Of a stretch of 51,743 bases of DNA, positions 1 through 8,027 are shown in pieces. This DNA comes from an uncultured Collinsella sp. (lineage in GTDB: Bacteria; Actinomycetota; Coriobacteriia; Coriobacteriales; Coriobacteriaceae): positions 1-51,743 of the forward strand of contig CALJCO010000136.1 in assembly GCA_938023905.1 (NCBI GenBank). Reading direction: 5' to 3'. The position numbers and the translations under genes were made by a program. The stretch's first letter is position 1. Each line of letters opens with the position of its first letter. The notes beneath the pieces are model-generated. The model was not told the DNA's origin and made no database searches. It saw only the letters and a list, made by a program, of their open reading frames with translations.

Positions 1-1096
1 AGAGGTCCTCGGGGCCCAGCTGTCCCTCAAAGCTCGTGGCAATCGCGACGGGACGATGCTCCACGCCGGGCCCGCCGTTGGGAATCGCGCGGAAATCATC
101 GCGTCCTCGGTCCTTTTGCCCGTGCAGGTTAAAGCTGCAATGATCGGTCGCAATAGTATCGATCTCGCCAGCCACAAGCGCCTCGCGCAGCGCGGCACGG
201 TCACCGGCATGGCGCAGCGGCGGGCTCATCACGTACTTGGCGCCCGCAAAGCCGTCCTCGCCCTGCTCCAAGTAGCACGTATCGTCGAGCATCAGATACT
301 GAGGGCAGGTCTCGACATAGATATTCTTCTGCCCGCGCGCCTTGGCGGCACGGATGGTCTCGAGCCCCAGCTTGGTCGAAAGGTGCACCACGTTGACCGG
401 AGCGTCCCCGGCCAAGTGCGCCAGATACAGCAGGCGGCTCACGGCCTCGGCCTCACACACGTCCGGACGGCTGAGCGCATGGCCCTCGGGCCCGTGGATA
501 CCCTGCTCAAACACGCGCTTCTGCAGCGCGTTGACCAACGTGCCGTTCTCGCAATGCACGCACAGGATACCGCCCACGCGCTTGAGCTCCTCCAGCACCT
601 CGAGCGTCTCGGCATCGTCCAGGCGCAGATGGTCGTAGGCAAAGTAGGTCTTAAACGACGACACGCCCGCCTCGCGCATGGCCGAAAGATCGGCGCGGTT
701 GCGCTCATTCCACTCGGCAAGCGCCATATGGAAGGCATAGTTGGCGGTGCAGGTGCCGTCGGCGCGATGACGCCACTCGACCAAGGCATCGGGCATGGTC
801 ACGCCGCGATCGGCCGTCGCGTAGTCCACAATGGTCGTCGTGCCGCCGCAGGCAGCCGCGCGCGTGCCGGTCTCAAAGCTATCGGCTGTCCAATCCATGC
901 CGGTCCAGCACTGCATGTGCGTGTGCCCATCGATAAAGCCCGGGAACACCCAGCAGCCCGCAGCATCCTCGACGGTATCGCCCTCGGCCGGCTCAATCGC
1001 CGCGGCAATCCGCACGATCTTATCGCCATCCATGGCAAGATCGGCGCGGCGAAGCCCCTGGGGCGTCACGAGTGCGCCGTTTTTGATGATGATCAT
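1..1096 (-). CDS. hyuA: Dihydropyrimidinase/hydantoinase-type amidohydrolase, C-terminus beyond window
   Basis: Cyclic-amidohydrolase family enzyme, expected to open a cyclic ureide or hydantoin ring in purine breakdown. The frame is open from an ATG at 1096 (upstream AAGGAG) to the window edge, giving about 365 residues of a usual ~460. Visible family motifs: the metal pair in GFIDGHTHMQ near residue 55-65, the carbamylated-lysine motif SSFKTYFAYDH, metal histidines in CVHCEN and VVHLSTK, and the aspartate in TIATDHCSF. It lies 9 bp downstream of the mocA-like gene on the same strand, matching the hyuA position in the E. coli yge-ygf cluster. The substrate is inferred from context; D-hydantoinase or allantoinase activity cannot be excluded. 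Confidence 0.9.
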   Translation of the reverse strand, partial: MIIIKNGALVTPQGLRRADLAMDGDKIVRIAAAIEPAEGDTVEDAAGCWVFPGFIDGHTHMQCWTGMDWTADSFETGTRAAACGGTTTIVDYATADRGVTMPDALVEWRHRADGTCTANYAFHMALAEWNERNRADLSAMREAGVSSFKTYFAYDHLRLDDAETLEVLEELKRVGGILCVHCENGTLVNALQKRVFEQGIHGPEGHALSRPDVCEAEAVSRLLYLAHLAGDAPVNVVHLSTKLGLETIRAAKARGQKNIYVETCPQYLMLDDTCYLEQGEDGFAGAKYVMSPPLRHAGDRAALREALVAGEIDTIATDHCSFNLHGQKDRGRDDFRAIPNGGPGVEHRPVAIATSFEGQLGPEDL

Positions 1097-1105
1097 AATT
1101 GCTCC

Positions 1106-1720
1106 TTATTGATTGATGCAGTTGGCCACGCGATCAAAATACGAGCAGGCGGCGATATGCTCCGTTATGCGTCGCTGTCCCTTGACGGTATCGACGTCCC
1201 ACAGCTCGTAGGCACGCGCCTCGACCAGCACCACGTCGGTACGGTCCTTGAGGATCGAACCGCCGCCGTCCTTACCCTCAAGACACATAAGTGCATCGAA
1301 CAATTCCGCCGGAAAGAGCACCGGGCTCGAAGGCTCGCCGTTGCACGCAAGACGCACCGGATGATTGCGGTCACGCTCGTCAAACGCACGAACCATACCC
1401 TCAAAAGAATCCGAACTCACAAGCGGCTGGTCGCCCGGCAAAAAGAGGCAGCCTTTCCAGTTGCGTTCGACTCCCCACGAAAGGCCCGCACGGACGCTTT
1501 CGCTGCGCAGTTTGCCATCGTGCAGCACACACGGGCAATGCTTGTCCTCGCAAATCTGGGCGACCTCGGGCCAACGCGTCGAAACCACGACGTCAAAGCC
1601 CCGGGGAACCGAATCAATGGTCCGGGCAATCAGCGGCTTGCCATAGATATCGGCAAGCATCTTGTTAGAGCCAAACCGCTTGCCCTCGCCCGAAGCCATA
1701 ATGACGCAACCAAGTTTCAT
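1106..1720 (-). CDS. mocA: MocA/YgfJ-like molybdenum cofactor nucleotidyltransferase
   Basis: NTP-transferase of about 204 residues. The N-terminus MASGEGKRFGSNKM is the nucleotide-binding signature of MobA/MocA enzymes, and FLPGDQPLVS is the second conserved stretch. I chose the ATG at 1720 over the longer frame (to 1771) because AGGGGAGG precedes it and the Rossmann-like beta strand (MKLGCVIMASG) then begins at residue 1. MocA-type enzymes add CMP to the molybdopterin cofactor of xanthine-dehydrogenase-family hydroxylases, and such an enzyme (XdhD) is encoded at 27,895-30,672. E. coli ygfJ has the same neighbourhood. Whether it makes the cytosine form or another cofactor variant cannot be read from sequence. 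Confidence 0.85.
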   Translation of the reverse strand: MKLGCVIMASGEGKRFGSNKMLADIYGKPLIARTIDSVPRGFDVVVSTRWPEVAQICEDKHCPCVLHDGKLRSESVRAGLSWGVERNWKGCLFLPGDQPLVSSDSFEGMVRAFDERDRNHPVRLACNGEPSSPVLFPAELFDALMCLEGKDGGGSILKDRTDVVLVEARAYELWDVDTVKGQRRITEHIAACSYFDRVANCINQ

Positions 1721-1810
1721 GGCGATACCTCCCCTGAAGCCATCGTACCCATAACTCGCGTCGCGGGGCATCTACATCGAAAGCGCTTATCCCGCACGCC
1801 CACGATGCAA

Positions 1811-1847
1811 AAAGGGGCACCCCGCCGGTTGGCAGAGCGCCCCCTTT
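1811..1847 (-). terminator. Intrinsic terminator/attenuator after ygeW
   Basis: Read on the minus strand, AAAGGGGGC pairs with GCCCCTTT (one bulged base) and is followed directly by a T run. It sits between the ygeW stop and the mocA-like gene, so mocA-hyuA expression is probably reduced relative to ygeXYW. Confidence 0.7.
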
Positions 1848-1870
1848 ACATGGCTTACCCCAGCGCGGCT

Positions 1871-3073
1871 TTAGGCCTGGAACCAACGGGCGGTGTTGCG
1901 CTCGTCGAGGGCCTTGAGGGTAGCGGCGGGATCGGCAACCTTCTGCAGGAACATCATGGCTGCGATGGCGTACGGCTTGTAGCTGGCCTCCTTGTACATG
2001 CCCACGCGGTGCATGTCAAAGACGTCGGCGTTGACCTCGCCGTGCTCGCAGGAGACACCGGAGATGTCGGCGGGCAGCGGGTGCATAAAGATAGTGTCCT
2101 GGCCGTTGGCGGTCTTCTCCATGAGCTCGGTCGTGGAGCACCAGTCCTGATGGGTGGCGTTCTGAGCGAGCAGCTCCTTCTCGAGCGCTGCGATGCCGGC
2201 GTCGTCGCCCTCGGCGTACAGGTTGGTACGCTTCTCCATGGCGGCAAACGGAGCCCAGCTCTTGGGGATCACGATGTCGGCGCCCTCGAAGGCCTCGGCC
2301 ATGGTGTTGACCTGCTTAAAGGTGGTGCCGGACTCGGCGGCATAGCCCTTGGCGCGCTCGACGACCTCGGGCATGAGGTCGTAGCCCTCGGGGTGAGCCA
2401 GGGTGACGTCCATGCCAAAACGGGGCAGCAGGCTGATCAGCGACTGCGGGCAGGACAGCGGCTTGCCGTAAGAGGGCGAATAGGCCCAGGTCACGGCAAC
2501 CTTCTTGCCCTTGAGGTTCTCAAGGCCGCCAAACTCGTTGATGAGGTAGAGCATGTCGGCAGAGGACTGCGTGGGGTGATCGGAGTCGGACTGCAGGGAG
2601 ATGAGCGTGGGACGGTGATCCAGAACGCCATCCTCGTAAGCCTGCTGCACGGACTCGGAGACCTCGGCCATGTAGGCGTCGCCCTTGCCGATGTACATGT
2701 CGTCACGGATGCCGATGACGTCGGCCATGAAGGAGATCATGGTAGCGGTCTCGCGGACGGTCTCGCCGTGAGCGATCTGGGACTTCTTCTCGTCCAGGTC
2801 CTGCAGCTCAAGACCGAGCAGGTTGGCGGCCTTAGAGAAGGAGAAGCGCGTACGGGTAGAGTTGTCGCGGAACAGGGAGACGGCCAGGCCCGAGTCGAAG
2901 ATCTTGGACGAAACGTTGTTCTCGCGCAGGGCGCGCAGGGCGTCGGCGACGATGTAGAGCGCCTTGAGCTCATCGGTGGTCTTGTCCCAGGTGTGCAGGA
3001 AGTCGCTGCCGTACATACCCTTAAAATCGAGGCCGTTCAGCTGCTCGACGAGCTCGGTAAACTTGGCGTCCAT
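1871..3073 (-). CDS. ygeW: YgeW-type knotted carbamoyltransferase
   Basis: Protein of 400 residues in the aspartate/ornithine carbamoyltransferase superfamily. The carbamoyl-phosphate loop is FRDNSTRTRF at residues 68-77. HPTQSSADML follows in the middle of the protein and FMHPLPAD near the C-terminus. The length and the S-T-R-T-R plus HPTQ combination match the YgeW family, whose physiological substrate is not firmly established. The start ATG at 3073 is preceded by GAAAGGAC. In purine clusters YgeW is proposed to release or transfer a carbamoyl group, giving carbamoyl phosphate and eventually ATP; that role is inferred. It lies between ygeY and the mocA-like gene in one leftward operon. Confidence 0.92.
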   Translation of the reverse strand: MDAKFTELVEQLNGLDFKGMYGSDFLHTWDKTTDELKALYIVADALRALRENNVSSKIFDSGLAVSLFRDNSTRTRFSFSKAANLLGLELQDLDEKKSQIAHGETVRETATMISFMADVIGIRDDMYIGKGDAYMAEVSESVQQAYEDGVLDHRPTLISLQSDSDHPTQSSADMLYLINEFGGLENLKGKKVAVTWAYSPSYGKPLSCPQSLISLLPRFGMDVTLAHPEGYDLMPEVVERAKGYAAESGTTFKQVNTMAEAFEGADIVIPKSWAPFAAMEKRTNLYAEGDDAGIAALEKELLAQNATHQDWCSTTELMEKTANGQDTIFMHPLPADISGVSCEHGEVNADVFDMHRVGMYKEASYKPYAIAAMMFLQKVADPAATLKALDERNTARWFQA

Positions 3074-3227
3074 GGAAATGTCCTTTCAAAAGATGAAACG
3101 ATCGCAATGAGTAGACGTGCTCCGGCATGCGCGTGTGGCTAGAACATGCAGAGCACTATGACGAGGACCCGCCACCGTTGAGGAAGCATGGGAGATAACG
3201 ACCGCGGGCCCCGAGTCAACAGGGGTT

Positions 3228-3252
3228 GCCGGGGACACGAGCGGCCCCCGGC
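3228..3252. other. Intercistronic GC hairpin between ygeY and ygeW
   Basis: GCCGGGG (3228-3234) and CCCCGGC (3246-3252) form a stem with an 11-nt loop and no T run. It probably acts on mRNA stability or partial termination between the two genes. Confidence 0.5.
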
Positions 3253-3274
3253 TCAACAAAATCGAGGAATGGGA

Positions 3275-4660
3275 CTAATCGATCTTGTTGTTGGTCAGAC
3301 CGGCACGAAACACGGTGGCGTCGCCATCGGCCTGGCTCGGATCGTAGAGGTTCAGGGCAGCCACGTACATGGCGGCAGCGGTGACCAGGTCGTCCTTGTA
3401 GGTGACCTCGTTGGGAGCGTGAGCCTGAGACTCGGCACCCGGGCCAAAGCCGACGCAGGGGATGCCGTAGCGGCCCTGGATGGAAACGCAGTTCGTGGAG
3501 AAGGTCCACTTGTCGCACAGCGGACGACCGGTGCGCTTGTCCATGCTGGGCTCGCAGCCGATGCGCTCGTCACCGAACATGGCCTTGTGGGCGTCGACGA
3601 GGGCCTTGACGTGCGGAGCGGTCTCCTTGTTGATCCACGTGGGGAAGTAAGCCTCGGTCTCGTAGACCTCGCCGGTCCAGGACGGACGGTCGTACATGTA
3701 CATGGAGACCTTCACGTCGTCGCCGTACTTCTTGGCGGCCGGCAGGTTACGGATCTCGTCCAGGCAGGACTCCCAGGTCTCACCGGCGGTCATGCGACGG
3801 TCGATGGAGATGGCGCAGGAGTCAGCGACGGCGCAGCGGCTGGGGCTGGTGTAGAAGATCTGGCTGACGGTGCAGGTGCCGCGGCCCAGGAAGCGGGCGT
3901 CCTCAAAGTGCTCGGGGTTGTACTTGGGGTCGAGCATCTTGACGAGGCCCTTGATGTCGGTCGACTCGTCGCAGCCGTTGTTGTTGAGGGCGCGGACGTC
4001 GGCGATGATGTCGGCCATCTTGTAGATGGCGTTGTCGCCGCGGTCGGGAGCGGAGCCGTGGCAGGAGGTACCGTGAACGTCAACGCGGATCTCCATGCGG
4101 CCGCGGTGACCGCGATAGATGCCGCCGTCGGTGGGCTCGGTGGAAATGACGAACTCGGGCTTAATGCCGTCCTTGTTGTAGATGTACTGCCAGCACATAC
4201 CGTCGCAGTCCTCTTCCTGGACGGTGCCGACGACCATGATCTTGTAGCCCTCGGGGATGAGGCCCATGTCCTTCATCATCTTGGCAGCGTAGGTAGCGGA
4301 AGCCATGCCGCCCTCCTGGTCGGAGCCGCCGCGGCCGTAGATGATCTCGTCGGTCTCGTAACCCTCATAGGGATCGGCATCCCAGTTCTCGATGTTGCCG
4401 ATGCCGACGGTGTCGATGTGGGAGTCGATGGCGATGATCTTGTCGCCCTCTCCCATAAAGCCCATGACGTTGCCCAGGCCGTCGACCTTGACCTCGTCAT
4501 AGCCAAGGTTCTCCATCTCGGCCTTGATGCAGGCGACAACCTCACCCTCCTCGCAGGACTCAGAAGGGTGGGAGATCATGGCGCGCAGGAAGCGAGTCAT
4601 ATCAGCACGATGGGACTCAGCAGCAGCCTTGATTGCGTCGAAATCGAGTTCTTTAGCCAT
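3275..4660 (-). CDS. ygeY: YgeY-family M20-type metallohydrolase
   Basis: Di-zinc M20 peptidase-fold enzyme of 461 residues. Metal-ligand motifs seen: AIDSHIDTVG (His-x-Asp), GRGGSDQEGG (bridging Asp), and QEEDCDGMCW, whose paired glutamates include the predicted general base. The family is described as a selenium-metabolism-linked hydrolase because it co-occurs with XdhD and YgfK. The reaction is probably hydrolysis of an N-carbamoyl or amide intermediate upstream of diaminopropionate; that is inference. The start at 4660 has AAAGG upstream. It is the second gene of the ygeX-ygeY-ygeW transcription unit. Confidence 0.92.
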   Translation of the reverse strand: MAKELDFDAIKAAAESHRADMTRFLRAMISHPSESCEEGEVVACIKAEMENLGYDEVKVDGLGNVMGFMGEGDKIIAIDSHIDTVGIGNIENWDADPYEGYETDEIIYGRGGSDQEGGMASATYAAKMMKDMGLIPEGYKIMVVGTVQEEDCDGMCWQYIYNKDGIKPEFVISTEPTDGGIYRGHRGRMEIRVDVHGTSCHGSAPDRGDNAIYKMADIIADVRALNNNGCDESTDIKGLVKMLDPKYNPEHFEDARFLGRGTCTVSQIFYTSPSRCAVADSCAISIDRRMTAGETWESCLDEIRNLPAAKKYGDDVKVSMYMYDRPSWTGEVYETEAYFPTWINKETAPHVKALVDAHKAMFGDERIGCEPSMDKRTGRPLCDKWTFSTNCVSIQGRYGIPCVGFGPGAESQAHAPNEVTYKDDLVTAAAMYVAALNLYDPSQADGDATVFRAGLTNNKID

Positions 4661-4700
4661 TGTTCATAACCTTTCAAACGAAGGAATCTACCTGTGAGGT

Positions 4701-4727
4701 GGCGGAGCGATACCTATTTACTCCGCC
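4701..4727. other. Intercistronic hairpin between ygeX and ygeY
   Basis: GGCGGAG (4701-4707) pairs with CTCCGCC (4721-4727). There is no T run, so read-through from ygeX to ygeY is expected, perhaps with altered mRNA decay. Confidence 0.5.
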
Positions 4728-4734
4728 CCAACGA

Positions 4735-5949
4735 TTAGCAAGTGGGATATTCGCCTTCCCAAACAATGCGGCGATACTGGTCGGGGTCGGTGTCGCCCTC
4801 GGTGGAGAAGCAAAGCACGGAGCTCGTCTTGTCCAGGCCGATGAGTTCCTTGAGCTCGGCGTACTCGGGATCGAGCATGAGGGTCTCGACCAGGCCGGTG
4901 GTCACAGCGCCGGACTCGCCGGAGATGACGCGCGGGTCGCCCTTCTCGGGAGCGCCCAGGGTGCGCATGCCGCGAGCGGTGACCCAGTCGGGGCAGGACA
5001 CGAAGGCGGTGGTGTGGTTGCGCAGGATATCCCAGCCCAGGATGTTGGGCTCGCCGCAGCACAGGCCGGCCATGATGGAGGGCATGTCACCGTCCACGAT
5101 GCGCGGATCGCCGTCGCCGGCGGCAGCGCCCTTGTACAGGCAGGCGGCAGGTGCGCACTCAACCACGACGAAGGTGGGCGGGTTATCGGGATACAGGTTG
5201 GTAAAGTAGCCCACCACGGCGCCGGCGAGCGAACCCACGCCAGCCTGGACAAACACGTGCGTCGGGCGGTTGATGGCCATCTCGCGCAGCTGCTCGGCAG
5301 CCTCGGAAGCCATGGTGCCGTAGCCCTCCATGATCCAGGACGGGATCTTCTCGTAGCCCTCCCAGGCGGTGTCCTGAACGATGACGCCGCGCTCGCAGGC
5401 GTCGGCCTCGGCGGCGGCCATGCGCACGCACTCGTCGTAGTTGACCTCTTCAATGGTCACCGTGGCGCCCTCGGCGGCAATGTTATCGAAGCGGGGCTTG
5501 GTGGAACCCTTGGGCATGTGCACGACAGCCTTCTGGCCCAGCTTGTTGGCAGCCCATGCCACGCCGCGGCCATGGTTGCCGTCAGTGGCGGTAAAGAAGG
5601 TGGCCTGGCCAAAGTCCTTGGCAAGCTGATCGGAGGTCAGGTAATCGAAGGTGCAGTCGGCAACGTCCTTGCCGGTCTCGTCGGCAATGTAGTTGGCCAT
5701 GGCAAACGAGCCGCCCAGAACCTTAAAGGCGTTGAGGCCAAAACGATAGCTCTCGTCCTTAACGCACAGGTTGGACAGGCCCAGGCGCGCAGCCTGACCA
5801 TCCAGGCGGGCAAGCGGAGTGACGGTATATTGAGGGAACGACTGGTGGAAGGCGCGGGCCTTCTTCACGTGGTCGAGGCTCATGATTCCCAAGTGCTTGT
5901 CATCGCTCTTGGGCATCGTGTTGCCCGCCCACTGGATCTTATCGGCCAT
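4735..5949 (-). CDS. dpaL: Diaminopropionate ammonia-lyase
   Basis: PLP-dependent fold-type II lyase, 404 residues (YgeX). It converts 2,3-diaminopropionate to pyruvate and two ammonia through 2-aminoacrylate. The Schiff-base lysine is K76 in GLNAFKVLGG, and the phosphate-binding glycine-rich loop follows in VFVQAGVGSLAGAV. TDGNHGRGVAWAA is also typical of the family. The start ATG at 5949 follows AAGGAG. It is the promoter-proximal gene of the leftward operon and the likely carbon exit of the purine pathway. RidA at 38,392-38,769 is the expected partner for the reactive enamine intermediate. Confidence 0.95.
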   Translation of the reverse strand: MADKIQWAGNTMPKSDDKHLGIMSLDHVKKARAFHQSFPQYTVTPLARLDGQAARLGLSNLCVKDESYRFGLNAFKVLGGSFAMANYIADETGKDVADCTFDYLTSDQLAKDFGQATFFTATDGNHGRGVAWAANKLGQKAVVHMPKGSTKPRFDNIAAEGATVTIEEVNYDECVRMAAAEADACERGVIVQDTAWEGYEKIPSWIMEGYGTMASEAAEQLREMAINRPTHVFVQAGVGSLAGAVVGYFTNLYPDNPPTFVVVECAPAACLYKGAAAGDGDPRIVDGDMPSIMAGLCCGEPNILGWDILRNHTTAFVSCPDWVTARGMRTLGAPEKGDPRVISGESGAVTTGLVETLMLDPEYAELKELIGLDKTSSVLCFSTEGDTDPDQYRRIVWEGEYPTC

Positions 5950-6041
5950 ACGGTGAACTCCTTAAGTCCTCTCTTGCCGGCCCCCGCATACGCGTTTCAG
6001 CCCGATCCCATTCACACGGCTGAACTTTTATGTGGATGCCA

Positions 6042-6107
6042 AACAAAAAGTTTGTTAGCACTGTTCTATCACACTTTTTGATTGATAAACCTAACGAATT
6101 GTTTGTT
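6042..6107. promoter_or_regulatory. Two dyad sites AACRAA-N3-TTTGTT in the dpaL/regulator divergent region
   Basis: 6042-6056 reads AACAAA, 3 bp, TTTGTT. 6093-6107 reads AACGAA, 3 bp, TTTGTT. The two sites are 51 bp apart between the divergent starts at 5949 and 6227, which suits operators for the adjacent YheO/DauR regulator. The surrounding A+T-rich stretch is unusual for this GC-rich genome and probably holds both promoters. Binding is inferred, not shown. Confidence 0.45.
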
Positions 6108-6226
6108 GCCGCAATCGGTACCTTTTCGCCGCCGAACGGTCATGAATTGCCTTGTTGATGGATTTGTTTGCGGTCAAGTGTGGTTTATGGCAAAGTGAGC
6201 CCAAACTAATTTTTAGGAAGGCACCC

Positions 6227-6880
6227 ATGACCCCCGCACAGATTGAGTTCTACAAGCGCCTCGCACACGGTCTGGCGCTCCAATTTGGCCCCAACTGCGA
6301 AGTCGTCGTCCACGATCTGGAGACCGAGGACGTAGACCACTCCATCGTAGTGATCGAAAACGGCCACGTCAGCGGGCGCAAACTGGGTGACGGCCCCAGC
6401 CATATCGTGTTTGAGTCCATGCACGAGGGCGCCACCGATGTACACGACCGCGAGCCATACCTCACTAAAACCACCGACGGTAAGCTGCTCAAATCGTCGA
6501 CGATCTTTATCCGCAACGACGAGGGCAAACCCGTCGGCATTTTGGGCATCAACTTTGACATTACGCTCATGAAGGCTTTTGAGCGTTCGCTCGACGCCTT
6601 TACCGGCACCGGCGGCACGGGCTATACCGAGCCCGAGCCCATTACCAAGAACATCGGCGACCTGCTCGAGGACCTGCTACACGAGTGCGAGCAGTTTGTG
6701 GGCAAGCCCGCGGCACTCATGACCAAAGACGAGCGCATTCGTGCCATTGGCTACCTCGACCGTCGCGGTGCCTTCCTCATTTCCAAGTCGAGCGAGCGCG
6801 CCTGCGAGTTCTTTGGCATCTCCAAATACAGCTTCTATAGCTACCTCAATGAGGCCAAGGCGGCGGCCGGCGACAAGTAG
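6227..6880 (+). CDS. YheO/DauR-type transcriptional regulator, first copy
   Basis: Protein of 217 residues: an N-terminal YheO PAS-like ligand domain (about residues 1-120; conserved CEVVVHDL, SGRKLGDGP and FIRNDEGKPVGILGIN) and a C-terminal DauR-like helix-turn-helix (about 165-212, ending FFGISKYSFYSYLNEA). I chose the ATG at 6227 (upstream TTAGGAAGG) over one 75 bp earlier because the family N-terminus begins there. It is divergent from dpaL with two dyads between them, so it probably controls the ygeX operon in response to a purine or amino-acid intermediate. A paralogue lies at 37,623-38,279. Confidence 0.88.
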   Translation: MTPAQIEFYKRLAHGLALQFGPNCEVVVHDLETEDVDHSIVVIENGHVSGRKLGDGPSHIVFESMHEGATDVHDREPYLTKTTDGKLLKSSTIFIRNDEGKPVGILGINFDITLMKAFERSLDAFTGTGGTGYTEPEPITKNIGDLLEDLLHECEQFVGKPAALMTKDERIRAIGYLDRRGAFLISKSSERACEFFGISKYSFYSYLNEAKAAAGDK

Positions 6881-7003
6881 GCACTCGCCTGGATTGCCCC
6901 TCCCCTTTTGGGCGCGAGTTCTGGAAAGCATGAATCCAAGACCGAGCCGCTTGGGAAGTTCCATATAATCGATGTCATTAGTATTTCGAAAGGGTGGAAC
7001 AGA

Positions 7004-7990
7004 ATGGCGTTGAGCAAGGCATCATGCACCGGTCGCGGATTGATTCCGGCAATTGGTGGGCATGTGCACCACATGTTCGATGAGGGTGAAGACGACCTGT
7101 TTTCGCTGAGCCTTGACGACGTGATGGATGATCGCCCGTGGACCGCCGACGAACTCATGGGCGGCGGGGCTCGCCCGTCAAGCCCCAATCCCGCACTTGC
7201 GCCTAAGCCCGCATCTGCGCCGACTCCTGCGCAGTCGCCTGTTTCGACGCCCGCGCCTACGCCCGCACCCACTTCGGCGCCCACGCCCGCTCCCCGCCCC
7301 GCAAGCGACCCGTCCGAGACGGCGGCATTTCTCGCTGCAGCGACGCAGGGCAAATCGGCCGACAGCACCGTTATGTACAGCGCCCAGCAGTTGCCTGTTC
7401 CTGCGGCACGCAAGCCTCCGGTCGCAAGGCTCGATGAGCCCGTTGCCCATCAAGTTGCCTACGATTCCTGGGCTGCAACCGATCTGGATGAGACCTCTAC
7501 CGGCATGCCGGCGCTCGATGTTCCAGTTAACCCGCTTTTTGCCGCCAACACGAGCGCCGCGGACTATGAGGGCGATGCGGCATATTCCGATTATTCCGAT
7601 GGCTATGCTGGCACCGGTCGCATCGAGACCGAGGATTATGGCACCGCATCGAGCGATTATCTCAACGATCCGTACGCTGCCACGCCTGCACCGGAATATG
7701 ACCCGGAGGCCGCGTCCACGCCGGCATATACCAAAAGCACGGGCGAAGAGCGCTTCGCCGATTATTACGCCGAGGAAAAGGCACTGCGTTTCTCGGAATT
7801 TCCGCAGGCAGTCAAGGTTGCCTTTATCGCTATTGTCATTGCCCTGCTCGGTGTCATTGCGTTTGAGGGATTCCAGCTGTTCCGCGGCCCCACCCAAGCG
7901 GAGTCGGAAACCCAGCAAAAAGAGGACGATAACCAGTACCTGGACATCAACACCCTCAAGGGCGACCCCAACGACGAGGACGACGAGTAG
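7004..7990 (+). CDS. Single-pass membrane protein with Pro/Ala-rich linker, unknown function
   Basis: Protein of 328 residues that I do not recognise. The N-terminus is acidic (residues 1-50, with DEGEDDLFSLSLDDVMDD). A low-complexity proline/alanine/threonine linker follows (about 55-100), then a Tyr/Asp/Ser-rich region, one clear membrane helix at about 272-293 (VAFIAIVIALLGVIAFEGF) and a short acidic tail. There is no signal peptide, so the long N-terminal part is probably cytoplasmic. The ATG at 7004 is preceded by AAAGGGTGG, and a TATAAT stands at 6964. It begins the accessory block. The layout resembles a cytoplasmic scaffold tethered to the membrane, but no function can be assigned. 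Confidence 0.75.
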   Translation: MALSKASCTGRGLIPAIGGHVHHMFDEGEDDLFSLSLDDVMDDRPWTADELMGGGARPSSPNPALAPKPASAPTPAQSPVSTPAPTPAPTSAPTPAPRPASDPSETAAFLAAATQGKSADSTVMYSAQQLPVPAARKPPVARLDEPVAHQVAYDSWAATDLDETSTGMPALDVPVNPLFAANTSAADYEGDAAYSDYSDGYAGTGRIETEDYGTASSDYLNDPYAATPAPEYDPEAASTPAYTKSTGEERFADYYAEEKALRFSEFPQAVKVAFIAIVIALLGVIAFEGFQLFRGPTQAESETQQKEDDNQYLDINTLKGDPNDEDDE

Positions 7991-8027
7991 CGAGGGTAAA
8001 GGGAGGGCCGGAAGAGCCGGCGGCATG

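Noticed and set aside
56..3142. Open frame of over 1,000 codons on the plus strand opposite hyuA, mocA and ygeW
   Set aside because: It is antisense to three genes with clear motifs. Such frames are common opposite GC-rich genes; its composition (Ala, Gly, His, Arg, Val) is that of a shadow.
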